The notes under the pieces were generated by a model, which worked only from the letters and a program-made list of their open reading frames with translations, searched no databases and was not told the origin of the DNA. Shown one piece after another: positions 46,701-57,430 of a DNA stretch of 64,000 bases. The position numbers and the translations under genes were made by a program. The stretch lies in NCBI GenBank assembly GCA_949752795.1, contig OX457064.1, positions 41,288,368 to 41,352,367 of the forward strand. The letters run 5' to 3'. Each line of letters begins with the position of its first letter. Position 1 is the first letter of the stretch. The DNA comes from Hyperoodon ampullatus. Taxonomy: Eukaryota; Chordata; Mammalia; Artiodactyla; Ziphiidae.

Positions 46701-48110
46701 TTGACAGCTGCTATTGAGAGAAGCTGCAGCATTCACCCTCCCCCCCCCCAAATTTATGGCCATATCACACACAAAATATACTATCTCCCAAGACCCTCAA
46801 AAACCTCATCGATTATAACATCAGCTCAAATGCCAGAAGCTTGTTATTTAAATCAGGTGCAGGCATAGATGAGGTTCCTGAGTGCACTTCCTCTAGTACA
46901 GCTCTTTGAGTATGATTTATCTTGAAATAAAGATCTGTTAACTAAAGAGACAAATTATCTCTATGCTCTATATGCGCCCAACATACAATGGCATGGGGTA
47001 ATAGGCCATAGACACTTCCACTCAAAAAGTAAGGAAATGCAAAGTACATAGCAGTTACTGGTTCTTAATAATTCTGAAATTCAGCGGAGCACATATTGTC
47101 AGTTTCTTGTTTACTACCTAATTCAGCTTCCTGGAGATGATTCTCTTAACTCTCAGTTCTGCTGTCTGAGACACTATGTCTTTTCCAGAAAAAAATAGCC
47201 CATGTTTTCTGTTAAACAGTTTTCTCAGCCTGCTACCTTCCCATAGTAGGTTGGAACTTCAACAACTTCTTTTCATTTTGTGCTGTCTTTGTCCCCATCA
47301 GTCCAATTGGAAGAGTTCCTTTAAAAACTTTTCATGCTTCCTGTGTGTCAAATTATCAATCCACTCCACTAGACAACAAACCATACCCCTATATATCTTC
47401 CTGATAGACTTTTCTCTAACTTGGGTTTCCTCAGAGCCTGCTGTGGGAGGATTCCCTTAAGATTCTTAAAAACCCTATTAACTGAAAGTCTATAAAGCAT
47501 ACTCTTTAGAAGATCCACTAAGCAAGACCTTAAAATTTTTTAGGTCTTAACAATCTTAGTAACAACTTGGTGATCTTAAGCCTGAGTTCATGTGTTATTT
47601 GTAGTGCCTGGATTTCTCTTCTCTCTGAAGCCAGTTCTTGAGTATCTTTTGATGGGAGGGGCTGAAAATGAGAAACAGTTTTTTCAAACCCATCAAGTCC
47701 TGGCTCATTAATTTTTTCTTTAAATTTTGCTTTAAAACTTAAGTTTCTTTGTTATTTGTTCCATCTTTCCCTCCCTCCCTCCCCGCCACGTCTTGCATTT
47801 TACTATAGGCAGCTAGAAGATGTGAAATTGTTTTTTACATTTTGCCTAGAAATTTTCGCGGCTGTATTCATGAGTTTATTAGATACCATTCCTATCTTAC
47901 ATGTAACAAGAAGGAGAAATGTTGCTAGACATTTTACCGCCCATCTCTAAGATATACATTTCCCCTCCCTCTGTTCAAGAAATTATGATGAGGACTTGTC
48001 AATCAAATCAAATTAAAACTCTACCTTCACATTGTCAAAGCCTTTCATGTTTACACAAATGTCTTTTCTTTCTCTTCAAAATCCAGTTTTTTTATAGCTT
48101 CATCTCCAAG
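46701..48110 (-). mobile_element. MaLR internal region relic
   Basis: Adjoins the LTR with no gap. 'acatcagctcaaatgccaga', 'aaatcaggtgcaggcataga', 'ctaccttcccatagtaggtt' and 'ttttgcctagaaattttcgc' resemble antisense ERVL-MaLR internal sequence. A second LTR was not found at the right. No coding capacity survives; the 94-, 64- and 64-codon plus-strand frames are antisense chance frames. A C10 run lies at 46740-46749. Confidence 0.45.
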
Positions 48111-49324
48111 TGATTCCTCTCCTTCCCTATCAATTATAATTTGTTCCCCACATGGGAGCAATTAATACATTTACGTATTAATTAAGGCAAGTATATAGAT
48201 ATACCACTATTTAAAGTAATTAGTAGTTTTGACGTTTTCAGTTTGTTGGGGTGAATGTTTCCTCATTGTACAATCCAATTTAGTTTGGTCCTGTGTGTCC
48301 TTGCTAGCAAAAAGCTGACAAGTGCTTACGGATAAATCCTAGTACTCGTTGATAGAATTTTACACTTTTTGAGGGGAAAAAACCCCAAAACACAACAAAT
48401 TGATAATTCTCTGAAGTTACATTAAGTGACTTTAATTCAGATTATTTAAGGTAAAATAGAAAGAATGCCTGCATTTTAATTTAGAAGACTTTTGTTTTAT
48501 TCCTGGTTCAGCACTAACATTTAGACAGGTTATTTTACTCTCTGAATCTCTTGAGTTTGAATCTCTAAAAACTCTTCAAGTTTTTAGAATTCAATAGCTT
48601 ATTACCTGTGCTGTTTTTCTTTTCAATTTGTATCTCTATAATTTTATAAAACTGTGTGTTAATTAAGTTAGCTATATTAATGCATCATTAGTAGAGCAGT
48701 TTTTAAAAATGGGACACATATTTGTGAATATATTTTAATGAGCTTTAAAGACATTTAAGCAAGGTAAGCATCTTCAACAAATGCTATGAAGGAGAATGTG
48801 TAAGGCAGCAAATTTGCTTTACCAAGACAATGTTTATTTTCTGTAAAAGATACTTTTCACAAATTGAGGAATAGATATAAATTACATGCCTTTTGACAGA
48901 AAATATTCCTGTACCGACCTAAACCCTTCAAATAGAATAAAACGTGATTATTTTCCCATGTATTTTTAAAGTATAAGAAATTAATTCAGTACAAATGGGA
49001 TGTAAAAATCTAAAATAAGTAAAAATATATGTTTTTATTAATAAAGTTAAGTGTACAACCAAACTTTTGATTTGAGGTTTAGTAGTGATAGAACATCAGG
49101 TGTCCTTCCTTCAGTGGCATTTGGTGATAGACAGCAGCTCTTTCAGCGCTCAGTGATATTGTGTAAATAAGATAACCAGCCATCTCCTAGAAGAGAGCTG
49201 AGTTTGAATACCATTTGAAGCCAGATACTGATTTTGCAACATTGCATGATTTACCCAGCATTGTTGAACATCAGTTTGCTCAACTATATGTATAGTAATA
49301 TCCAACTTTCGATACCTTCAGTAG
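48111..49324. other. unassigned AT-rich sequence
   Basis: No feature recognised in 1.2 kb. Confidence 0.4.
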
Positions 49325-49648
49325 ATTATTTTTTATTTTTATTTTTTAATTAATTTTTATTGGAGTACAGTTGATTTTCAGTGTTGTGTTAGTTTCAGGT
49401 GTCCAGCAAAGTGAATCAGTTATACGTATACATATATCTACTCTTTTTTAGATTATTTTCCCATATAGGTCATTACAGCGTATTGAGTAGAGTTTCCTGT
49501 GCTATATAGTAGGTTCTTATTGTTTATTTTAGATGTAATAGGGTGTATATGTCAATCCCAATCTCCCAATTTATCCCTTCCCTCCCCTTACCCCCTTGGT
49601 AACCATAAGTTTTTTTTCTACATCTGTGACTCTATTTCTGTTTTGTGA
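49325..49648 (-). repeat. L1 LINE 3' UTR, 5'-truncated
   Basis: T/A-rich start, 'attggagtacagttgatttt', 'ggtgtccagcaaagtgaatc', 'tcctgtgctatatagtaggt' and 'taaccataagttttttttct', then ends at 'tttctgttttgtga'. It is a moderately diverged cetartiodactyl L1 tail of the same type as that at 61.8 kb. Confidence 0.9.
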
Positions 49649-52600
49649 AAATGGTCATTTTGAACAAAGTATCTATAATAATATACCACTGCACCATTCT
49701 TTTTTTTCCTGAAACACTCTGATTTGAATAAAAGAACCCTAAAGGTGCTCTGTTTGTAAAGAAATAAAAGCCATTTGTCACTGAGAGACAAATACTCATC
49801 CATCGTACTATCTTATCACCTTTTATATTTTTATTATGCCACTGAGGTTTATCTTTAAAAATCCAAGAACAAATTGCTTCAGGCAGTTATTATAAGTTTG
49901 ACCATATGGGCATTACGTCTGCAATCTACATTTGAAATAGGAAAACAAATCTTTTGCACATGTTTGATAAAACATGAACTATTTATTAAAGGTAAGGCAA
50001 GAAAATGCTACTTCAATAAATTTTAAAAAATTGCAAGTCAGTAGGTTAAATATTAATTTAGTGTCTACAATAATGGGTACCTCTCCTATTTAAGGAAGTC
50101 ATTATTCTACTGTGTAGTCAACAAGCATATTGATTAGAATTAATTCCCTGCAAAAAGTCTCCAATCATTTTTAACATAAGTTTTTCCTCTTCAACAGTAG
50201 CCTGAAGCTTGTCTCTTTCTTTGAGTGTGGTCAATTTAGCAACAAATTTGCAATTAATCATTTGCTGATTGCAATGAATGGTCTGTCAATAATATGCAAC
50301 TCACATTGCTAAAAGGATTATACTAAGCTTTGTTGTTTTCTTTTTGTCTCTGGAATGCTTTGTCTAGCTATATTTCCTAGAATGGATTTAAATAGTTGTT
50401 TTGAGGTAATGCATGCCAGTTTTAAAGAGACACCACAGGCTGCTCTGAGGGTATTAATCAAGATATGCCCTAACTCTCTTTTGGCATTACAATATTTGGA
50501 CATCTGTTCTGATTCCTTATATGTGAAATAAAACTCATACCAGATAGCAGAATAAATGAAGGGTTTCATTATCTTAAATGTCATAACATTTGTTTGAATT
50601 ATCATTTGTAAATTTTAAATGCTGAAATTGTCATTTTGGTTTTGTTTCATCTATTTTTCTGTCCTTTCAAAAGACTATAAGCCTGAAAAATTCTTTTTTC
50701 TATTGAATTAATAATTTAAAAGAAATAATTTACTATTTTATGCAATAACAGTGAAATTGTTGTGGATGAGCTATATAGTCTGGTAATTTATAAAAGCATA
50801 AATATTTTACTGAGAGAAACATACCCTTTTAAAGCACAAAAGGTTTTTTGTTATAATGGCAGTGTATTTAGTGACAAATAGTACATTTTTAAAAAGCCAT
50901 TTGTTGACTATTATTATAGTTCTCTTTGTGTAATGGTACTATAGATTCTTAGGTATTCACTTATTAAAGTCTTTTCCATTGTGTGTATCAGGAAAGACTT
51001 GTTTCTGAATTCTGTGGTGCCACTAATTAGTGGCAACTGCATCTAGATGTTCATAGGTCAACTTGAAATATAATAGGAATGTATTTGGACTTTTCATTTA
51101 AACAACAAAAATAAATAATTTGATTGTGGTAGATATCAAGAATAATATCAGATTTGACTTAAACTACCTCTTAATACCTTTGCTTTTCTCAAGAGCTGTT
51201 TTTTGTTTGTTTGTTGAACCAATATTGCTAATTATGGGAAGATAACTGTTTATCATGAAGCCATATCACATACATCCACTAGGCTTGCAAACATTAGTAG
51301 TACTAGATAGTGGTTTAGTGTCTGTATTTTTTTTTCATTTCACATTAGAGCGAAAGAATAGCATATAATTTGACATACAGAAAGTGATTTAACTAAATCA
51401 TGGAAGCAAAGTACTGTTTTACAAATGTGTAACTTTGAATATCTTTAGAAAGTCATAGGCGCTTTCATTCTTCTGTTCACTTTGCATATTTGATGTCAGA
51501 GAGTCAGTGATGTTTTGCCTAGCAAAACATTTCAGTCCAAGGTGCCCCATAATATTTTGTTTATGAGACTAATTTTCAGTGGTTATAATTCTTAATTGAA
51601 AACCATTTTTATAAATGTTTATTTGAAAAGAGGGGAACAAAGTTTAGATTAAATTTATATGCTTATATTAGCAAAAACTCAGAAATTTTGTACCTCTTTT
51701 AGATAGTGGGGTCCTGAATTAAGATCAGCACAAAGCAGGAAAAAAATTATCCCATTTGAAGTATTAAATATGGTTTGTCTTAAGCTGTGCATACATTTTG
51801 AGTGAGACATCAAAAATCTTGTCATTTTATAAAGCACTAAATAAACTAAAAAGCCACATTACCATATAAGATTAAATGGTAAATACTAAATGAGATAAAA
51901 TACTGAATGTAGTAGAAAATTCATTCTTTAAAGGAAAACTTTTGTAAGACAGTACATTTTAGTCATACATCTTCTCTAAGCAGGGAGAATATATAATTTT
52001 AGTTGAAGAACATTTTTATATGTTTGAACCTTCAAAGCCCTTTAAAGATTGACACTAATATGTTGGTGCCAAAATACTATGGAACTTCTTGCCCATTCAT
52101 GTATTTATAGATCTTGTATTGGATTATGGCATTTGATTAAGATCACATTTCTGTTTATTTGCCCTGATGAGTAAATAGCCACAATATGTAATTCTGTGAT
52201 GATTTTTTTTGTACCTAGAGTTAAAAGTGATAGTTTTATATGTGGAACTTTTCATGGTGAATAAGTCCAGAGACATAGAAAGTTCTTTTTAGTTTTCAAA
52301 CAGCAATGTGGAACATGAAACTCATTTTTAATCCATAATTTGTTCAAATAAACATAATTGAACATTTATTTGCTCAATCATAGAACCATTTTGCTAAACA
52401 CATTGATATAAAATGATTTTATCAGAAGTAGTAACACTAGGCAAATATGTCTCTAAAAGTGTTTGCATAGGTTAAGCATTCAGAGTAGTTGTATTGAAAA
52501 TGGTTATGTCTGTATATGTGATAGTTTTACTTCTGCAAAATTTGACTGTGGTTATTACTATTCATTAAACATACAAAGAATATAATTAACATTTTTTTAC

Positions 52601-52862
52601 TTTTTCAACTCAAGTTTATTTCCATGTACTATAAATATATAATTGTTATGATTTTTATTGCTATTGAATGTGAAATATCCAGGTGATTTAAATTTCTTGT
52701 CACCTGTTTCTTTTTGAGGTGACCCGTGTTTCTTCATTTTGCAGGGTCAGTAATTACATGGGATATTCAAAACAGTTTCGTGTTCGTGAAGTTACTTTAT
52801 AATGGCATAATAGATATAAGTACTTGTTAATTGGAAACAGAGGAGTTGTGGAAGTAGAAGTA
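49649..52862. other. longest repeat-free stretch in the window
   Basis: About 3.2 kb with no recognised transposable element. 50150-50640 has dense TAAT-type and ATGC-type words in non-repetitive sequence. 52699-52803 has a splice-acceptor-like segment with an 18-codon open tail. No complete gene structure is visible. Confidence 0.45.
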
Positions 52863-52877
52863 TACAGATTATATTTA

Positions 52878-53241
52878 TTTATTTATTTTTCCAAACTTAT
52901 TTATTTATTATTTATTTTTGGCTGCGTTGGGTCTTCGTTGCTGCACACAGGCTTTCTCTAGTTGCGGCGAGCGGGGGCTACTCTTCGTTGCGGTGCACAG
53001 GCTTCTCATTGCGGTGGCTTCTCTTGTTGTGGAGCACGGGCTCTAGGTGTGTGGGCTTCAGTTGTTGTGGCACTTGGGCTCAGTAGTTGTGGCTCACAGG
53101 GTCTAGAGCACAGGGTCAGTAGTTGTGGTGCACGGGCTTTGTTGCTCCGCGGCATGTGGGAGCTTCCCGGACCAGGGCTTGAACCCGTGTCCCCTGCATT
53201 GGTAGGCGGATTCTTAACCACTGCACCACCAGAGAAGTCCC
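52878..53241 (-). mobile_element. long CHR-type SINE (CHR-2-like)
   Basis: TTTA-rich tail, 'ggctgcgttgggtcttcgtt', 'ctctagttgcggcgagcggg', 'ctccgcggcatgtgggagct', 'ggcttgaacccgtgtcccct' and 'caccaccagagaagtccc'. Exact 15-bp target duplication TACAGATTATATTTA at 52863-52877 and 53242-53256. The 101-codon frame at 52962-53267 is SINE sequence. Confidence 0.92.
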
Positions 53242-53289
53242 TACAGATTATATTTAAATATTTGTAAATATTGAATAGATTCCTAGAGG

Positions 53290-53965
53290 CTAAAGTTTTA
53301 AATGTTAGAGTGAGCAGAGGATGAACAGCCTTGAAAGCTAAGCCTCAGATGTGGAACTTTGATGGCATAGAGTAATTATCACGTTTGAATGTGTACTGGT
53401 ACTTAGGATGGATTGTATTAGTGTGTCATCTTAGTAGCAGAAAAAACCATTTGGGACATGTTGTAGTAGTTTATGTGGGATGTGATCAAACTTGAACTAA
53501 GATGAGGACAATAGAAATAAAAAGCTTCAAGTAGATTGACAGCACGGGTTATTGTTTAGAAGTGGAAGAAAAGGGAAAAATCAGAAATAACTTGAACTCT
53601 GAACCCGGGTAGCTAGGAGTAGGATGAGGGCATCAGTGACGGCAATAACAGTTTGAACTGGATCCATTTTTGGGGAAAAGATGATGTTAGATTTGAATTT
53701 TCAGCATGACACCTGCATGACAGAATAAAATGTGGATTTGGAAACATGGAACTGAATAGCAAGAGAGCAGTCAAGGCTGCAGATATTGAACTAGATTTTA
53801 TCCGAATAGTTGAAAGCTGTAGAAAACAGTGTAAGCAAAGATGGGGAGATTTTCAGACTATGAATTTGGAAGAAGTAGAAGGCAGTGTTGCAGGGATCAG
53901 GAGAACAATCCTGAAAAAGGCTTTGGAGTTCAGTGACTTGGGGTTATTTTCTCATGTTGTGTGAA
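53290..53965 (-). repeat. L2 LINE, antisense coding region
   Basis: 'aggctgcagatattgaacta', 'gattttatccgaatagttga' and 'aaagatggggagattttcag' resemble the L2 complement usually read as 'gctggagatatagatttgggagtcatcagcata'. The 72-codon plus-strand frame at 53746-53964 is therefore antisense to L2 and is not called a gene. Confidence 0.6.
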
Positions 53966-54431
53966 CTTTCTAATAACTTTGATCTCTCATCACAACTGTC
54001 AGTGAAATATGTCTCAGTGTCACTCAACAAAGTTCTTGAAACAAATATGTGACATATTTTTAAATGCCTAAATTTTAAGAATTTGTGAAAAGATAAGGAA
54101 AATCCAGGGACAATCTAATAATTATATCAACTTTTCGTGTATGAAGTTACTTTTCTAAAGGAAACATTTTACTTTTTTTAATTTAAAAATATTATGTACA
54201 ACATATATTGTATACAACATGCAAGTGGAGAGTATTTTAATTGATATATTTAAAAGATAATACATGTATATATTTAAAAATCTTATGAAGTTAGAAGCCT
54301 TACACTTTTCTTATAATAAATTTCCAGTAACCACTTTTACATTAGCAAATCAAACTATGAATAAAGAAAATTATTATCATTATCGAGTACTTTCTGTATT
54401 GCAGGTATTAGCTTGATTATTCGCCAAACTA
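53966..54431. other. unassigned AT-rich sequence
   Basis: No feature recognised. Confidence 0.4.
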
Positions 54432-54477
54432 TTGGGTTGGCCAAAAAGTTCGTTTGGGTTTTTCTATAAGACGTTAT
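54432..54477 (+). mobile_element. mariner end, half of a palindromic MITE
   Basis: 'TTGGGTTGGCCAAAAAGTTC' continues as 'gtttgggtttttctataaga'. It is the terminal inverted repeat of the cetartiodactyl mariner, preceded by the required TA. The full miniature element is an approximately 80-bp palindrome; here only the left arm and the centre remain and the complementary arm is missing. Confidence 0.88.
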
Positions 54478-54832
54478 TGCTTACCATAACTTCAAAGAGT
54501 AGAAACAATTTCCCCGGGATTCCACTGCTAGTAAATGGCAGAGAAAAGGTTTAAAGTAAGAATTATTTTATTCCAAATCATGTTTGATTTTTTTTCCCAG
54601 TGAAAAATTGCATGATTTTCTATTTAACCTATGTCAAATAATATAAGAATAAACATTGTTGGAATAATGAAGTAGCAAAATCTGAATTATTCATAATCAT
54701 ATACATATAAACATTCCATAAATTTATTCACATATTTTATTTTAAAATTTTATCTAAATATTGATGATTGCCAATTTTCAAAAGGAAGATAAATTCTAGA
54801 AAGAAATCACTTTGTTAATATCAGAGCAACAT
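54478..54832. other. unassigned AT-rich sequence
   Basis: No feature recognised. Confidence 0.4.
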
Positions 54833-54848
54833 ATATCACATAAGTTTT

Positions 54849-55056
54849 TTGTTTTTTGTTTTTTGCGGTACGCGGGCCTCTCACTGTTGTGGCCTCTCCC
54901 GTTGTGGAGCACAGGCTCCGGACGTGCAGGTTCAGGGGCCATGGCTCACAGGCCTAGCCACTCTGCGGCATGTGGGATCTTCCCGGACCGGGGCACGAAC
55001 CTGTGTCCCCTGCATCAGCAGGCGGACTCTCAACCACTGCGCCACCAGGGAAGCCC
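54849..55056 (-). mobile_element. CHR-1-type SINE
   Basis: T/G-rich tail 'gttttttgttttttgc', then 'ggtacgcgggcctctcactg' through 'gcgccaccagggaagccc'. Exact 16-bp target duplication ATATCACATAAGTTTT at 54833-54848 and 55057-55072. The tail is interrupted by G, unlike the pure runs elsewhere. Confidence 0.96.
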
Positions 55057-55072
55057 ATATCACATAAGTTTT

Positions 55073-55624
55073 GATTGGAGATTCTAATATTCTTCTTAAT
55101 ATTTAGTTAACACAGACTCTCTAAATATTCTCATTAACCATCGATCTAGTCCACTGTTTGTTTAATTATTTAAAAGTTATTAACACACACCATCACATAA
55201 TTATAGTTGCACATAAGTTCATGAATGCCAGAAAAAATAAATTTAAATAGGCTTTTAGCCATTCAGCCTTTCAAAGACATAGGCAGTGACTCTAGTCAAA
55301 TCTCATATTTTACCATAATATTTGGGTGAGGCTATTATTCTTTATGTTTGTGTGTATGTGTGTGTGTGTGTGTCTGTAATTTTTATATATGACCTACACT
55401 TGAGTCAAGTGAAGACTCACTAGAAAATGTTATAGGACTAAAACTCAACTTCTTATGATGGGACTGGACTTTTGGAGACCACACAAATGTGCTATTTTTT
55501 TTTCAATCTGGATGTTGGTTACACAGTTGTGTCCATTTATTCATTGTATGTACTTTTTTAAACTAGATGTTAAATTTCACTGAAAAGTTAAGCAAAAAGC
55601 TTCATTGTGACCAAAGAAGACTTT
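55073..55624. other. unassigned sequence with a TG microsatellite
   Basis: Imperfect (TG)n at 55345-55377. No other feature recognised. Confidence 0.5.
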
Positions 55625-56030
55625 GTCATCTCTGATGAACTTCCAATTCTTATTCTATCTCACTTGGAGGCCCCGTATCAATCGAATTACTCAAACCCAA
55701 AACCAGCGAGTCATTTCTAATACTTTACTCCTACTTAGCACTCAATCAATCAATGCCCAATCAATCATCAAAGCCAGTATTTATCTCTTAAATATGTCAT
55801 GAATATTCCTTTCCATCCACACTACTACTACTACTACTGTTCTAACTCAGCAGTTATTTTATATCTTCCTAACATTGAGCCCACCAAAAAAATCATTCAT
55901 GCAGTGTCCAAGTGATTGTTCTAAAATGCAAATAAGATACACTGTTTAAAACATTTCTGTAGTTTCTTGTTTTTATAATCAAGTCTCATCTCCCTAATAT
56001 GAGTAGCCTTTCCTTTCCAGACCCACTTGT
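55625..56030 (+). repeat. L2 LINE, forward fragment
   Basis: 'aaaaccagcgagtcatttct', 'aatcaatcatcaaagccagt', 'tctaaaatgcaaataagata' and 'aagtctcatctccctaatat' track the L2 reading 'accagaaacctgggagtcatc...ctaaaatgcaaatctgatcatgtc'. An ACT/CTA trinucleotide run lies at about 55822-55839. Confidence 0.6.
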
Positions 56031-56034
56031 GTAG

Positions 56035-56705
56035 AGTTAGAAAAAAGAGTATGAGGACAGAATTCCAAGGAAAGCCATTATTGAAGAGATAGGCAGGAGA
56101 GTAACCAGGTAAACCGAGATGAAATGGCCTGGAAAATAGGAGGAAAACTAGGAGTTGGTTTGATCCTAGTCAAGGAAAAAGTGTTAAAGAAAGGAGGGAA
56201 ACAAATTAGAGTCAAATTTGCCTCAGGATCGAGGATATCAGTTATAATGGAGTGATAAATTACACTCTAGATGGCAGTAGGATAGGGAGTAAAAGTTAGT
56301 AAAGCAAAGAGAGAAATCGTAGTTGAAAAATTTAAGTTGTGATGTAGAAAACCAGACTACAGTAGGGTCAGAGGGAGTGAGGAAGTGAAGTCAGAAATTC
56401 TAGTTAGTATTTTTAAGAAGTTTGAGTGAAAGGTAAAAAGGAAAGTGCCAATATTTTGCAGGCACAGGAGGTTAAGGGATTTTTGTTTACATTATAGATA
56501 CCTGAAGAATCTTAATGTTATGGAAAAAGAGCCTGTAAAGAAGCAGAGGATGAAGTACTGGAGAGGAAGGATATAACTCCTAATGTATTGTGATTCCTAA
56601 GAGATGGATAAGGGATAGGATCCAAGCATGGGTCAGGGGACTGGTCTTGGAATGGAGGAAGGGGACCTGTGATGTAACAGAGGGAAGGAGAACCAGGTAT
56701 GTTTG
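56035..56705 (-). repeat. L2 LINE, antisense coding region
   Basis: 'ccaaggaaagccattattga', 'aggagggaaacaaattagag', 'agtgaggaagtgaagtcaga', 'taagaagtttgagtgaaagg' and 'atggaggaaggggacctgtg' match the L2 complement in order. It meets the forward L2 fragment directly, so two L2 copies, or one inverted copy, face each other. Confidence 0.75.
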
Positions 56706-56724
56706 GAAAGTTCCTTTGGTTAGC

Positions 56725-56764
56725 TGTGTGTGTGTGTGTTTGTGTGTGTGTGTTTGTGTTTGTG
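56725..56764. repeat. (TG)n microsatellite with TTTG interruptions
   Basis: TG repeats broken by three TT steps. The frames on both strands at 56580-56862 are driven by this run and the L2 beside it. Confidence 0.95.
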
Positions 56765-57089
56765 ATGGAGATGAGGCCACCTTCACAGGTGTAAAAAGAG
56801 TGAGAAAGTCTAATATGTCCAAAAAGTCAAAGTCTGTGTGTGAAACACTATTGACCAACTAGCTTATTTTGGAGCGAAGTTGAATTTAAAGGATGACCCA
56901 AACAGAATCGTTCATCTATATTCACATTTCCCTTGAACACAACTCATATGAACATTGTTGGTCCACTCCCATTCTCCAGCACCTCTAAACTCTCCAATTC
57001 CAACAGCATTCACTGGTTTCCCTTCCATTATGTTGCCCTCTCTTGATTTTTTCACTCTTTTTGATGACACACCCCCACAGGGTGTGCAT
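56765..57089. other. unassigned sequence
   Basis: No repeat recognised. It is the first part of a 93-codon frame (56955-57236) that continues through a 21-bp tandem repeat into L1. Confidence 0.4.
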
Positions 57090-57152
57090 CAGATGTATTA
57101 TATTCCCTTTCAGATGTGTTATATTCCCATTCAGATGTATTGTATTCCCCCT
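57090..57152. repeat. 21-bp tandem repeat, three copies
   Basis: Units at 57090-57110, 57111-57131 and 57132-57152 share CAGATGT(A/G)TT(A/G)TATTCCC with one to four differences each. As 21 is a multiple of 3, the frame stays open and would encode a seven-residue repeat of the type Q-M-Y/C-Y/C-I-P-x. Confidence 0.92.
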
Positions 57153-57164
57153 CTGGGGGTAGTA

Positions 57165-57430
57165 ATTATTTTTATGTTATTATTTCATTTTATTGTGGAA
57201 AGAACACTGAGATCCAGCCTCTTAACAAAATTTTAAGTGTCCAATATATTATTGACTCAGGTACAGTGTTGTACAGCAGATCTCTAAAGTTTATTCACCT
57301 TGTTTGACTGAAGCTTTATACCCTTTAATTAATAACTCTGTTTTTCCTCTCCCCGCCCCTGCCAACAACCATTCCACTGTTTGATTCTATGAAGTTGACT
57401 CTTTTAGATATCTCATAAGAAATGTAATTT
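57165..57430 (-). repeat. L1M LINE 3' UTR fragment
   Basis: 'gtggaaagaacactgagatc', 'tcttaacaaaattttaagtg', 'gtgttgtacagcagatctct', 'caacaaccattccactgttt' and 'gaagttgactcttttagata' are the complement of an old L1 3' UTR in order. The extreme 3' end is missing. Confidence 0.8.

Noticed and set aside
56590..56862. 90-codon frame with Cys-Val repeats
   Set aside because: Created by a TG microsatellite next to antisense L2.
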